Source: Eubacteriales bacterium
Lineage (GTDB): Bacteria > Bacillota > Clostridia > Oscillospirales > Oscillospiraceae
Length of the DNA stretch: 64,000 bases
Assembly (NCBI GenBank): GCA_030536515.1
Contig: JAUNPV010000001.1
Coordinates: 62,001-126,000 of the forward strand
Direction of reading: 5' to 3'
The position numbers were made by a program, and so were the translations under genes. This document shows positions 23,701-32,941 of this stretch, piece after piece (position 1 is the first letter of the stretch; each line of letters starts with the position of its first letter). The notes under the pieces were generated by a model. That model made no database searches. It worked only from the letters and a program-made list of their open reading frames with translations, and was not told where the DNA came from.

Positions 23701-25362
23701 TTATTTGGAGAAGGCCAGGAAGGCATCGTACTGGGATTGCTCAATGGCGATGAGCTCGTCCAGGCCAAGGGCCTGAAGCTGGGCAATGTGCTTGTCCCAA
23801 TCGTCGAAGCTGGCTCTGCCCAGAATGTAATCGGTGACCAATTCGCTGGAATAGGTGGACAGGTCGGTGATCAGCTCGGCCTTGCGCTGGTTCTGCTCGT
23901 CGGTGGCAATGGCCATGTAGCAGTACTTGGCATCGGGATAGACGGTTTTCTGGAAGGCAACGCTCTTCTGGAATTCGTTCTTGTGCTCGGGACGGGAGGT
24001 GAACTGGGATTCCATGGTGTACAGGGACACGGTGGGGAACACGCAGCCGGCCCAGAGGCAGCTGCCGGGGGAGTTGCGGTCTGCGGCGTTCTGCTCCCAG
24101 AAGGCACCGCCCACGCCCTCCATGAGCTGGCGGTCGCCGTCCACCATTTCATAGGTCTGGCCTTCAATGCCCCAGGCGGTCAGCTCCTCGTAGCGGGGGG
24201 AGTACAGCACGTCCAGCAGGGCGGCGACGGCCTCGGGGTTCTTGCAGTCCTTGGTCACGGCCCATTTCTGCCAGGAGAAGAAGGAGGGCTCGATGATGAT
24301 GTAGGGCTCATAGCCGGTGTCCAGGTTGGCAATGGGCAGGAACTCGGGATTTTCTGCGTTGATGGAGGGCTCCAGCCACATCTGCATACAGTAATCAAAG
24401 GTGGCGCCCACCTTGTTTTCCACCATTCTCTGGTTGGTCTGCTCATAGCTGGCGCCGATGAGGTCCGGGTCCATCAGACCCTCGGCCACCAGCTGCTGCA
24501 TATATTTGAGGTAATCCTGAATGCCCGGCTGATACCAGGGGGAGACAATCTTGTTGTTGACCACGTCCACGGAGGTCAGGTAGTTGCCTACGCCGAACCA
24601 CTGGGCAATGCCGGTCATAAAGAAATCGCCGGAGGTATCCACGGTGACAATCTCGTCGGCCACGCCGTTGCCATTCATGTCATTGTCCCGGAAGGCCTTC
24701 ATCACACTGACGAATTCCTCGGCGGTTTTGGGGGCCTCCAGATTCAGCTGCTCCAGCCAGTCCTTGCGGATGTTGATGACCCGGCAGGTGGGGGCGGGCT
24801 TGCCCTGGTAGGTCTGGGCCTGGATGCTGGTGTACCAGTAGATGTTGCCGTCGGGGGCGGTGGTCAGCTGGGCCATAAAGGGGTACTGCTCACGGATGAA
24901 GCTGTTGAAGGTGCCGTCGCTATAGGCATCGGCAATTTCGTTGATGGGCAGGATGGTGCCCTTGTTGGCCAGGTCCATGGCGGAGGCATCGTCGAAGGGG
25001 GTCAGACACACGATGTCGGGCAGGTCGGTGCCGGAGGCAATGCGGGTTTGCAGGGTGGTGGGGTACTGGTCCGCCGGGATGAGCTCAAACTCCAGCTCCA
25101 GGCCTTTTGCGGCAAACAGGGCCTTCAGCTCCTGCCAGACCGGGTATTCCTCCCGCTCGTCGAACTTGATGAACTGGTTGCTGTTGTTGGGGACCAGCAT
25201 GGTCAGCTTCATGGCTGACCCATCGCCGGGCGCCTGGGTGGCGGGGGCCTGGGCAGTGGGGGTGTCGGCGGCCGGGGCCTGCTCCTTGGGGGCGCAGCCC
25301 AGCAGGGACAGCACCATGGCGGCGGCCAGGGCCAGCAGGATGATGTTTCTCAGGTGTTTCAT
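23701..25362 (-). CDS. Carbohydrate ABC transporter binding lipoprotein, LplA-type
   Basis: The 553-residue protein has a lipobox (AAAMVLSLLGC) followed by a Pro/Ala/Thr linker and a large type-1 extracellular binding fold (LTMLVPNNSNQFIKFDEREE, DLPDIVCLTPFDDASAMDLA, TYQGKPAPTCRVINIRKDWL). A gap-rich central part (DFFMTGIAQWFGVGNYLTSV) is characteristic of the long LplA-like proteins used by complex-glycan importers. The start at 25362 has TAGGAGGAAG 4-6 bases upstream. A terminator follows it. Confidence 0.9.
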   Translation of the reverse strand: MKHLRNIILLALAAAMVLSLLGCAPKEQAPAADTPTAQAPATQAPGDGSAMKLTMLVPNNSNQFIKFDEREEYPVWQELKALFAAKGLELEFELIPADQYPTTLQTRIASGTDLPDIVCLTPFDDASAMDLANKGTILPINEIADAYSDGTFNSFIREQYPFMAQLTTAPDGNIYWYTSIQAQTYQGKPAPTCRVINIRKDWLEQLNLEAPKTAEEFVSVMKAFRDNDMNGNGVADEIVTVDTSGDFFMTGIAQWFGVGNYLTSVDVVNNKIVSPWYQPGIQDYLKYMQQLVAEGLMDPDLIGASYEQTNQRMVENKVGATFDYCMQMWLEPSINAENPEFLPIANLDTGYEPYIIIEPSFFSWQKWAVTKDCKNPEAVAALLDVLYSPRYEELTAWGIEGQTYEMVDGDRQLMEGVGGAFWEQNAADRNSPGSCLWAGCVFPTVSLYTMESQFTSRPEHKNEFQKSVAFQKTVYPDAKYCYMAIATDEQNQRKAELITDLSTYSSELVTDYILGRASFDDWDKHIAQLQALGLDELIAIEQSQYDAFLAFSK

Positions 25363-25463
25363 GTTCTTCCTCCTAGTTCTGTTTTGTTTTTGACTTATGT
25401 TAATTGTCAAGAAAACGGTTCTTAACAATCAAGCCGATGCATTTCTCCGGGAGCGGCCCGGCA

Positions 25464-26363
25464 TTATCCCTTCAGGGAGCCCACCATCATGCCCTTGATA
25501 AAGTGCTTCTGGAAGAAGGGGTAGGCAAACAGCACCGGAAGGGTGGTGAAGATAATCATGGCGTATTTCATCTGAATGCCGGAAAGGGCCCGGCGGACGG
25601 CCTCCGCCACCTCGTTCATGGGCAGCTTGGTCAGGTCCACGGTGTTCTCCACCAGAACCCGGCGCAGATACAGCTGCAAAGGCTGAAGCTGGGTATCCGG
25701 CAGATACACCAGGGCGTTGAACCAGCTGTTCCAGGTGATGACAATGGTGTAAATGGTGACAACAGCCAAAATGGGCTTGGCCAGAGGCAGATAAATCCGG
25801 GTCATTATTGTAAAGTGGCTGGCCCCGTCGATTTCCGCAGATTCCCGCAGGGTCTCGGGAATGGAGGAAAAATAGGTCCTGACCAAAATGATGTTCCAGA
25901 TGCTTAAGGAGCCCGGAAGAATGACCGCCCAGATGTTGTTGTACAGCCCCAGCCGGTTCATCACCAGAAAGGTGGGGATGAGGCCGCCGGAAAAGTACAT
26001 GGGAATCAGCAGATAGGGAATCAGAATTTTCTTGCCCCGGAGGGTGGGGATGCACAGCGGATAGGCGCACAGGGTGCAAAACAGCAGCATCAGCAGCGTG
26101 GTGCAGACCACATACAGCAGCGTGTTGCCGTAGGCCCGCCACATGGTGGCATCGGCAAAGATGATGCGGTAGGAGGTCAGGTCAAAGCCCTTGGGCAGAA
26201 GGAACATATCCCCTGCCAGGGCGTGCTCCGGAGAGCTGACGGAGCGGATGAGGACATAGTACATGGGGTATACGGTGAGCAGGCAGATGAGCCCGGCGGC
26301 AATGTAGATGAAGGCGTCCGCCAGGGGGGAGCCCTCCCGGATGCCCTGCTTTTTTCGGAACAT
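25464..26363 (-). CDS. Carbohydrate ABC permease, LplC/YtcP-type
   Basis: The 299-residue membrane protein has six helices and the EAA loop ESAEIDGASHFTIMTRIYLP. It ends MKYAMIIFTTLPVLFAYPFFQKHFIKGMMVGSLKG-like, the standard tail of this family. It follows the LplB-type permease by 20 bp. No dedicated ATPase is encoded in the operon; such systems commonly share one MsmX-type ATPase, and the one at 18175-19254 is a candidate. Confidence 0.9.
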   Translation of the reverse strand: MFRKKQGIREGSPLADAFIYIAAGLICLLTVYPMYYVLIRSVSSPEHALAGDMFLLPKGFDLTSYRIIFADATMWRAYGNTLLYVVCTTLLMLLFCTLCAYPLCIPTLRGKKILIPYLLIPMYFSGGLIPTFLVMNRLGLYNNIWAVILPGSLSIWNIILVRTYFSSIPETLRESAEIDGASHFTIMTRIYLPLAKPILAVVTIYTIVITWNSWFNALVYLPDTQLQPLQLYLRRVLVENTVDLTKLPMNEVAEAVRRALSGIQMKYAMIIFTTLPVLFAYPFFQKHFIKGMMVGSLKG

Positions 26364-26383
26364 GACGCATTTCTCCTTTCCGG

Positions 26384-27328
26384 TTAAAATAGGCCGTTCC
26401 CGGAGATTTTATTGCTGCACTTGTTGGCAATGAACACCAGGATGAAATTGACGGTGGAGGCAAACAGGCCGATGGCGGTGCCCAGGCTGGTTTTGCCGGT
26501 GAGCAGGCCCTCCCGGTAGATGTAGGTGCCGAAGACATCGGCGGTGCGCATGGTGGCGCTGTTGTACATCAGCAGAATCAGGTCCGTGTTGGAGGTCATG
26601 ATGTCGCCCACCGCAAATATCAGCATAATGGCAATGGTGGGGGCAATCATGGGCAGGGTGATGTGAATGGCCTGCTGGAACCGGCTGGCCCCGGCAATCC
26701 GGGCCGACTCGTACAGGGCCGGGTCGATGGAGGCCATGGACGAAAGGTAGAGGATGCTGTTCCAGCCGAAGGTTTTCCAGATGTTGGTGACGGTGTATAT
26801 CACGGGAAACCACTTGGGGTCCGTCCGGAAGGAGATGGGGTCGCCGCCGAACAGGCCGATGAGCTTGTTCACCAGACCGTCCCGCTCGATGAAGCTGATA
26901 ACCATGCCCGCCGCCACCACCATGGAGATGAAGTAGGGCATATAGCTGGCGGTCTGGACGGTTTTCTTGTAGCGCAGGTGAAGGATTTCGTTGAGCAGAA
27001 GGGCAAAGACAATGGGCACCCAGAAGCCGCACAGAATGTTCATCACGCTGAGGGTGACGGTGTTGCGCAGGAGCCGGGGAAAATAAATGGAGGAGAACAG
27101 GGCCTTGAAATGCCGAAGCCCCACCCACCTGGAGGTGCCGTCCAGGGAGAAGAAGGGGTCGCCGGGGGTGTAGTCCTGGAAGGCGATGACCACGCCGAAC
27201 ATCGGCAGATAAAAGAAGATGAACACCATCACCAGCACCGGGGCCATAATCAGGTACAGCTCCCGGTTTTCCCGCCGCAGGCGCTGGCCGGGGCGGGCGG
27301 CCCCGGGCTTTAAGGACAATCGTTTCAT
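26384..27328 (-). CDS. Carbohydrate ABC permease, LplB/YteP-type
   Basis: The 314-residue membrane protein starts MKRLSLKPGAARPG, with six helices and the EAA loop ESARIAGASRFQQAIHITLP. It pairs with the next permease. ATG 27328 is preferred because GGAGAGG lies 7-8 bases upstream; a second ATG two codons earlier is possible. It is the first gene of the seven-gene operon and is transcribed away from the AraC regulator. Confidence 0.9.
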   Translation of the reverse strand: MKRLSLKPGAARPGQRLRRENRELYLIMAPVLVMVFIFFYLPMFGVVIAFQDYTPGDPFFSLDGTSRWVGLRHFKALFSSIYFPRLLRNTVTLSVMNILCGFWVPIVFALLLNEILHLRYKKTVQTASYMPYFISMVVAAGMVISFIERDGLVNKLIGLFGGDPISFRTDPKWFPVIYTVTNIWKTFGWNSILYLSSMASIDPALYESARIAGASRFQQAIHITLPMIAPTIAIMLIFAVGDIMTSNTDLILLMYNSATMRTADVFGTYIYREGLLTGKTSLGTAIGLFASTVNFILVFIANKCSNKISGNGLF

Positions 27329-27389
27329 TTCCATCCATCCTCTCCGGTCCGGCTGCCCATGGGAGCCGGAAGCGTTTGTGTATGACCAT

Positions 27390-27418
27390 AGTATAGAAAA
27401 GAAAACCGCTTTTTTCAA
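27390..27418 (-). promoter_or_regulatory. Promoter of the LplBCA glycan operon
   Basis: TTGAAA (27413-27418) and TATACT (27390-27395) on the minus strand are 17 bases apart. The region between the two divergent promoters (27419-27531) is the likely AraC target. Confidence 0.75.
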
Positions 27419-27531
27419 CAAACCAAATTTGAATCTCAGGATAAAATTTGTACAATCAGCAAAATTTTCCCGGTTTTCCGCCCCGGAAAAAATTGATGGG
27501 GGAAGAACCGGGCGGCGGGGGGCTTCCCCGC

Positions 27532-27560
27532 TTTACATTGGAAAGGGGGTATGCTATACT
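27532..27560 (+). promoter_or_regulatory. Promoter of the AraC-type regulator
   Basis: TTTACA (27532-27537) and TATACT (27555-27560) are 17 bases apart, giving a leader of about 20 nt. Confidence 0.7.
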
Positions 27561-27585
27561 GTCAAAAAAGGGGGCGTGACAGCGG

Positions 27586-29733
27586 ATGAAAAAACAGATA
27601 CTTCCAAGGCTCTGCCTTTCCACCCGGCGGCGCATCTACTGCTCCTACATCTTTATCTGCGGGGTGCTGGGGCTGCTGCTGATGGGCCTGCTGACCGGGG
27701 CGGTGTGCCGCAGCCAGCAGCGGGAGGAGTCCTCCAGGCAGACGTACACCGCTCGGATGGCTGCCAGCGCCCTGGACGCTTCGTTCTCCGGCATCCAGAA
27801 TCTGGGCCACCAGCTGTCCGAAAGCCAGTGGGTCAAGCGCCGGGGCGCCGCCCCCGGGCTGTACGACGGGGAGTTCGACCTTTACAAGCGCCGCAGCATC
27901 TGCGACGATCTTAGGGGCTATGTGTCCTCCGGCGTGATTCAGCGGCTGTCGGTGGTGTTTCCCGGAAAGGGGGAGGTGTATTCCTCCTCGGGCTTTTACC
28001 GGGCGGAGGACTTTTTCCACACCTTTTCCCTGGAGCGGGGCCAGGAGCCTCTGTCCAGCCAGGTGGTTTACGGCCATATCCGGGAGCTGGAGCTGTTCGG
28101 CCTGGTCCGGGGCGACCGGCTGGGCATGACGGGGAATGCGGCAAACGCCCTGCTGTATGTGGAGAGCCTGGAATACAACCGGCCCATGCGGTGCTTTTTG
28201 CTGGTGGAGATCAACCGGTCCGCCCTTCGCAACCAGATTGAGCTGCTTCGCAGCGGGGATATGGTGGGTGTGTCCATCGAGGGCCTGGACGGGGAGCTGC
28301 TGCGGATGGAGTTTTCGGACGGCACCGCTGAAACGGAAATTGCCTGCCGGTCCACCTGCTTTCCGGTGGATATCCGCTCCTGCTTTGCAAGGCCTCCGGT
28401 TCTGAGAATGGGAAGCATCTGGTTTTTGACGGCGGTGGCTCTGCTCTGCGCCGTGCTCATCGTGAATCTTTCCCGGGTGCTGACCAACCTGACCTACAGT
28501 CCCCTGGAGCGGCTGGTGAGCAGCGTTTCCAACCGGGTTGCCCCCGGCCAGACGGTGACCGATGAATACCGGTTCCTGGAGGAATCCGTCAGCCGCCTCT
28601 ACAGCGCCCACGAAAACGTGCTGCGCCGGGCGGAGCAGTACCGGGCCGTGGCCCGGGAGAATGTGCTGCGGCGGCTGCTGCAGGGGTATTACGACCCGGC
28701 AGCGGCGGAGGAAAAGCTCCGGGAGTTTGAGATTGGCTTTTCGGATGCAATGTACTACACCGTGTTTTTGGTGGAGAACGGGACCCTGGGCCACGGCATG
28801 ATGCCCCTGGAGGAGGCCCTGTCCGCCTTTGACTACCCCTATGAAATTGCGGAGCTGAGCAAGACCCGGCTGGCGGCCATTGTGGGCGCTGCCGATGCGG
28901 AGGCCTTCTCTGACCAGGTGCTGCTGCGCCGGGTGGAGCTTTCCTACCGGGAATACGCCAGGACTCTGCCGCTGATCTTCTGGGGCAGCGTCCAGCCGGG
29001 GCTTGCGGGCATTGCAAGGTCCTATGCCTCGGCCAGCGAGCACCTGACGGCCTGGGTCCGGGCGGCGGAAACGGACAGCCGCAGCTTCGGCTTTTACTAC
29101 CCCATGGAGTGGGAGCTGCAGCTTATCAACCGGGTCACCAGCTGCCAGCTGGGGGCGGCGGAAAAAATGCTGAAGGACCTCCGGGCGGAAAACGAGAAGC
29201 GGGGGACGCCGCCGAAATTCATCCGCCAGCTGGTGCTGCTTCTGGCCCAGACCTACTCCCGGATGGTCAATGAGCTTTCCTCCCAGCCCGGGGACTATGA
29301 CCCATTGTTTGCGGCGCTGGACCAGGCCCCGGACCCGGATGGGCTGTGGCAGGCGCTGTATGCCATCAACGAACGGCTCTGCGGCCGCTCCACCCCCGGC
29401 GAAAAAAGCCGGGACCTGGAGCAGCAGCTGCTGGAGTATGTCAAGGACCACCTGACGGACCCGGAGCTGTCGCTGAAGGACCTCAGCGCCCGGTTTGACC
29501 TGTCGGTCTCCGCAGTGTCCAAGCTGTTCAAGCGGGTCTGCGGCATCAATTTATACGACTATATGCTGTCCAACCGGATGAAGCTGGCCTGCGAGCTGCT
29601 GGAAAACAAAAACCTGTCCCTGTCCGCCGTGGCCCACGGAGTGGGCTATGACAACGAATACTCCTTCAGACGGGCCTTCAACCGGTTTTACGGGGTGTCC
29701 GTTGGAGAATATTTCAGAAAACGCAGGAGCTGA
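27586..29733 (+). CDS. Membrane-anchored AraC-family regulator
   Basis: The 715-residue protein has a transmembrane helix at about 17-40 (YCSYIFICGVLGLLLMGLL), an extracellular ligand domain to about 280, a second helix around 283-302 (SIWFLTAVALLCAVLIV), a coiled linker and a C-terminal AraC HTH pair at about 615-712 (LSLKDLSARFDLSVSAVSKL, YDNEYSFRRAFNRFYG). It probably senses the glycan outside the cell and activates the divergent operon directly, without a phosphorelay. The GH109-like gene follows after 27 bp. This architecture is common next to LplABC systems. Confidence 0.9.
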   Translation: MKKQILPRLCLSTRRRIYCSYIFICGVLGLLLMGLLTGAVCRSQQREESSRQTYTARMAASALDASFSGIQNLGHQLSESQWVKRRGAAPGLYDGEFDLYKRRSICDDLRGYVSSGVIQRLSVVFPGKGEVYSSSGFYRAEDFFHTFSLERGQEPLSSQVVYGHIRELELFGLVRGDRLGMTGNAANALLYVESLEYNRPMRCFLLVEINRSALRNQIELLRSGDMVGVSIEGLDGELLRMEFSDGTAETEIACRSTCFPVDIRSCFARPPVLRMGSIWFLTAVALLCAVLIVNLSRVLTNLTYSPLERLVSSVSNRVAPGQTVTDEYRFLEESVSRLYSAHENVLRRAEQYRAVARENVLRRLLQGYYDPAAAEEKLREFEIGFSDAMYYTVFLVENGTLGHGMMPLEEALSAFDYPYEIAELSKTRLAAIVGAADAEAFSDQVLLRRVELSYREYARTLPLIFWGSVQPGLAGIARSYASASEHLTAWVRAAETDSRSFGFYYPMEWELQLINRVTSCQLGAAEKMLKDLRAENEKRGTPPKFIRQLVLLLAQTYSRMVNELSSQPGDYDPLFAALDQAPDPDGLWQALYAINERLCGRSTPGEKSRDLEQQLLEYVKDHLTDPELSLKDLSARFDLSVSAVSKLFKRVCGINLYDYMLSNRMKLACELLENKNLSLSAVAHGVGYDNEYSFRRAFNRFYGVSVGEYFRKRRS

Positions 29734-29760
29734 TCCTGCCTGTGTAAAGGAAGTAAGAAC

Positions 29761-30972
29761 ATGAAAGAAATGCTGCGTGTTGGCGTAATCGGCCTGGGCT
29801 GCCGGGGCACGGGACTGCTGCAGACCTGCCTGCTGCCCCAGAAGGACGTGCAGGTGACGGCGGTCTGCGACTGCTATGAGGACCGCCGGGACCGGGCCGT
29901 GCAGCTGGTGCTGGACGCCGGTCAGCCCAGACCCAGGGCCCTGGCGGACCACCGGGTGCTGCTGGCCATGGAGGAGGTGGACGCTGTGGTAATCACCGCC
30001 TCCTGGGACTCCCATATCAATCTGGCCTGCGATGCCATGAACGCCGGTAAGTACACCGCCCTGGAGGTCGGCGGCGCATACTCGCTGGATGACTGCTGGA
30101 AGCTGGTGCGGACCTACGAGCAGACGGGAACGGAGTGCATGATTCTGGAAAACTGCTGCTACGGCCGGGACGAGCTGATGGTGCTGAACATGGTGCGCCG
30201 GGGGCTGCTGGGGGAAATTGTCCACTGCCAGGGAGGCTACTGCCACGACCTGCGGGACGAAATCTCCCAGGGCAGGGAAAACCGGCACTACCGGTTCCGG
30301 AATTACCTGGGCAGAAACTGCGAAAATTACCCCACCCACGAGCTGGGCCCCATTGCCAATGTGCTGGATATCAATAGGGGCAACCGGATGCTCACCCTGG
30401 TTTCCGTCGCCTCCAAGGCGGCAGGCCTCCACGACTACATTCTGCGGGAAAAGGGGGCGGACTATGACGCTGCCCAAATGCGCTTCGCCCAGGGGGACGT
30501 GGTCACCACCATCATCAAGTGCGCCCGGGGGGAGACCATCACCCTGCGGCTGGATACCACCCTGCCCCGCGCCTACTCCCGGGGCTTCCAGGTCCAGGGC
30601 ACCCGGGGGATGTTCATGGAGGATAACAACAGCGTCTTTCTGGACGGCAGGGACAACCGGTACGACTACAGCTGGAAGGAGCGCTGGAACAGCGCCGAGG
30701 AATACAGACAGGACTATGACCACCCCATCTGGAAGGCCTATCTGGCCGAGGGCATCAAGGGCGGCCACGACGGCATGGACTGGCTGGAGTTCCGGGCCTT
30801 CATCGAAGCGGCCAGAGCCAATGCCCCGGCGCCCATCGACGTTTACGATGCCGCAGCCTGGATGAGCATTTCCTGCCTCAGCGAGCAGAGCGTGGCCCTG
30901 GGCGGAATGCCCATGCCCATCCCCGATTTCACCAACGGAAAATGGCTCCAGAGAAAGCCCTGGATGGAATAG
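29761..30972 (+). CDS. GH109-like NAD-dependent glycosidase (Gfo/Idh/MocA fold)
   Basis: The 403-residue cytoplasmic protein has a Rossmann start (VGVIGLGCRGTG, 7-18). Instead of the EKP motif of ordinary dehydrogenases it has ALEVGGAYS near 100-108, then ENCCYGRDELMVLNMVRRG (130-148), GEIVHCQGGYCHDLR and YPTHELGP (190-197). These are hallmarks of GH109 enzymes, which use NAD in a redox-elimination route to cleave alpha-N-acetylgalactosaminides and related sugars. No signal peptide is seen, so it acts on imported oligosaccharide. AAGGAAG lies before the ATG. Ordinary sugar dehydrogenase activity is the alternative. Confidence 0.8.
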   Translation: MKEMLRVGVIGLGCRGTGLLQTCLLPQKDVQVTAVCDCYEDRRDRAVQLVLDAGQPRPRALADHRVLLAMEEVDAVVITASWDSHINLACDAMNAGKYTALEVGGAYSLDDCWKLVRTYEQTGTECMILENCCYGRDELMVLNMVRRGLLGEIVHCQGGYCHDLRDEISQGRENRHYRFRNYLGRNCENYPTHELGPIANVLDINRGNRMLTLVSVASKAAGLHDYILREKGADYDAAQMRFAQGDVVTTIIKCARGETITLRLDTTLPRAYSRGFQVQGTRGMFMEDNNSVFLDGRDNRYDYSWKERWNSAEEYRQDYDHPIWKAYLAEGIKGGHDGMDWLEFRAFIEAARANAPAPIDVYDAAAWMSISCLSEQSVALGGMPMPIPDFTNGKWLQRKPWME

Positions 30973-31002
30973 TATCATACTGTGTCTTAAAAAAGTCGTA
31001 TC

Positions 31003-31036
31003 AGAGCCCCACACGGTTTGTGTGGGGCTCTTTATT
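31003..31036. terminator. Bidirectional terminator between GH109-like gene and spoIVB
   Basis: AGAGCCCCACA (31003-31013) pairs with TGTGGGGCTCT (31021-31031), with T-rich flanks on both strands. Confidence 0.85.
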
Positions 31037-31997
31037 ACGCCGCCGCATCCAGCATATTTCCGATATAGATGCCGTAGCCCGTGGTGGGGTCGTTGACCAG
31101 TACGTGGGTGACGGCTCCCACCAGCTTTCCGTCTTGCAGAATCGGGGAGCCGGACATCCCCTGGACGATGCCGCCGGTGGTTTCCAGCAGGGTGGGATCG
31201 GTGACTTTCAATAGGAAATTGCGGCTGTCCGGCCGGGTTTCAGGATAGATTTTCAAAATTTCCACAGAATACTCCTGAACGCCGCCGCTGCCGATGGTGG
31301 AGCGGATGGCGGCGGGGCCCTGCTTGATTTCGGCGTAGTCGGCAGTAGGGAGCGGTTCCCCCTTCCAGCCCCCGGGGCAGATGCCGAAGACCCCCTGAGG
31401 GGTATTGCGGACCAGGGTGCCCCAGGGCCGGTCATCGCCGGCCACGCCCTTGAGCTGGCCCGGGGAGCCGGAGCGGCCCTTTTTTACGCTTTGAATCTGT
31501 GCTTCGAAAATGCTGCCTCCGGTCATGTGCAGCAGATTGCCCCGGGGGTCGCTGACCCCGTGGCCCAGGGTGCCGAACAGGTGGGTGTCGGGGTCGTAAA
31601 AGGTCACCGTGCCGATGCCGCCGATGCCCTGGCGGAGGTAAACCCCCAGCCGGGGCCCGTCCGCCGTCCTGGCGGGGGTCAGGGAAAGGGTGGTCTCCTT
31701 CCGGCCCCGGCGGACGGTCAGCTCCACCGGGCCTCCGTCCAGAAGCCCGGCCACCTCCCGGGGGCTTTCAATGGGGGTGCCGTTGATTTTCAAAAGCTCA
31801 TCGCCGATTTTCAGCCCCGCCTTCCGGGCGCAGCCGCCGAAGGTCTCGTCATAGGCCACCACGCTGACGGTGTCGCTGAGAACCTGCAGGCCGATGACCC
31901 TGCCCACAGGGACCAAAAGCGTCGCTGCCCGGGCCTGCAGAGGCAGCAGAAGAAAAAGCACCATCGCAAAGGCAATGGATGCTGCGGTTCGTTTCAT
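31035..31997 (-). CDS. spoIVB: Sporulation serine peptidase SpoIVB
   Basis: SpoIVB is made in the forespore, crosses into the intermembrane space and cleaves SpoIVFA to trigger sigma-K activation. The 320-residue protein has an N-terminal signal/anchor helix (MKRTAASIAFAMVLFLLLPL), a PDZ domain at about 45-115 (KAGLKIGDELLKINGTPIES), the catalytic His in FGTLGHGVSD and Ser in VQGMSGSPILQ, and the typical end (HVLVNDPTTGYGIYIGNML). AAAGGAGGGCG lies before the ATG. It shows that the host forms endospores or descends from a spore former. The usual neighbours recN and spo0A are absent here. Confidence 0.94.
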   Translation of the reverse strand: MKRTAASIAFAMVLFLLLPLQARAATLLVPVGRVIGLQVLSDTVSVVAYDETFGGCARKAGLKIGDELLKINGTPIESPREVAGLLDGGPVELTVRRGRKETTLSLTPARTADGPRLGVYLRQGIGGIGTVTFYDPDTHLFGTLGHGVSDPRGNLLHMTGGSIFEAQIQSVKKGRSGSPGQLKGVAGDDRPWGTLVRNTPQGVFGICPGGWKGEPLPTADYAEIKQGPAAIRSTIGSGGVQEYSVEILKIYPETRPDSRNFLLKVTDPTLLETTGGIVQGMSGSPILQDGKLVGAVTHVLVNDPTTGYGIYIGNMLDAAA

Positions 31998-32100
31998 GGA
32001 TCGCCCTCCTTTCGCCTTTAATATGGCCGACGGAGGGACTGCGTAACCGCTGAAAAAGTCGAAAACTGAGGGCTTAGGTCCCAAAATTGGAAATCCTGTC

Positions 32101-32129
32101 TTGTAAAATTCAGACGCTTCCTGTAAAAT
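32101..32129 (+). promoter_or_regulatory. Promoter of the fRMsr gene
   Basis: TTGTAA (32101-32106) and TAAAAT (32124-32129) are 17 bases apart. Confidence 0.65.
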
Positions 32130-32152
32130 AGACGAAAAAAGGAGGCGCAGAC

Positions 32153-32596
32153 ATGAATTATGAACTGCTGGCGGAGCAGCTATCCGCACTGACCCGGGGC
32201 GTGCCCCATGAAATTGCCAACCTAAGCAACGCCGCCGCCCTGCTGTGGCAGGAGCTGGACGGCATCAACTGGGCGGGCTTCTATAAACTGGAAAATCAGA
32301 CCCTGGTCCTCTATCCCTTCCAGGGCAGGCCTGCCTGCATTGAGATTCCCGTGGGGAAGGGGGTCTGCGGCGCCGCCGTGGCCCGGGACCGGATTCAGCT
32401 GGTGAAAAACGTCCACGAGTTCCCCGGCCACATCGCCTGCGACGCCGCCTCCAATTCGGAGATTGTCCTGCCCATCCACGTGGACGGGAAAATCTGGGGC
32501 GTGCTGGACATCGACAGCCCATTTATTGGCCGCTTCACAGAAGACGACCAACATGGGCTGGAAAAATTTGTGAAGGTTTTGGAAGAAGTGCTGTAA
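32153..32596 (+). CDS. Free methionine-(R)-sulfoxide reductase, GAF-domain
   Basis: This 147-residue GAF-only protein reduces free Met-R-sulfoxide, using conserved cysteines. The YebR-type motifs are present: INWAGFYKLENQTLVLYPFQ, GKGVCGAAV, VHEFPGHIACDAASNSEIVL and VLDIDSPFIGRF. Two of the redox Cys lie in GVCG and IACD; the third expected Cys is not obvious beyond the Ala-Cys-Ile segment near residue 61 (GRPACIEIP). AGGAGG lies before the ATG. Confidence 0.9.
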   Translation: MNYELLAEQLSALTRGVPHEIANLSNAAALLWQELDGINWAGFYKLENQTLVLYPFQGRPACIEIPVGKGVCGAAVARDRIQLVKNVHEFPGHIACDAASNSEIVLPIHVDGKIWGVLDIDSPFIGRFTEDDQHGLEKFVKVLEEVL

Positions 32597-32630
32597 GACT
32601 ACCGATATGTCGGATAACTACACCGCACCC

Positions 32631-32886
32631 TGTAGGGGAGGGTCACTGACCCTCCCGCCCCAAAAATCCGCCGTGATTTTTGGGGATAAACATTTTGTGT
32701 TTGAGATGTCCTGGTGATGGAAACTGCCTCCGCATCCAATCACTTATACAGTGCACCTCACCAGGACTACTCAGTTTATAAACGTTTCGCCGTTCCTCAT
32801 CCGTCACGGCTTGCGCCGTGCCACCTTCCCCCGGGGGGAAGGTTTTGCGGCTTCGCCGCCGGGAGGGTCAATGACCCTCCCCTACA
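32631..32886. repeat. Large composite palindromic repeat
   Basis: The 419-bp gap 32597-33015 holds no gene. GTAGGGGAGGGTCA...GACCCTCCC at 32631 is mirrored by GGGAGGGTCA...TGACCCTCCCCTAC ending at 32886, with a CCTCATCCGTCACGG...CCTTCCCCCGGGGGGAAGG element nested inside. The isc promoter follows at 32942. Confidence 0.8.
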
Positions 32887-32941
32887 GGGTGCTCCCATGT
32901 GGCGGCCTTACACTGGTCGGAAAGTTTTAATAATCAACCTA

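Noticed and set aside
23737..25218. Plus-strand 493-codon Gly/Val/His-rich frame opposite the LplA-type lipoprotein gene
   Set aside because: Pure antisense of the binding-protein gene; no start signal.
27562..29451. Long minus-strand open frame opposite the AraC regulator gene
   Set aside because: It mirrors the codons of the plus-strand gene, has a low-complexity Gly/Pro/His/Arg composition, no ribosome site and no recognisable domain. High GC makes such antisense frames common.
29761..30972. Ordinary sugar dehydrogenase of the Gfo/Idh/MocA family
   Set aside because: The EKP catalytic motif is replaced and the GH109-type segments are present, so a glycosidase is preferred, although the dehydrogenase reading is not excluded.
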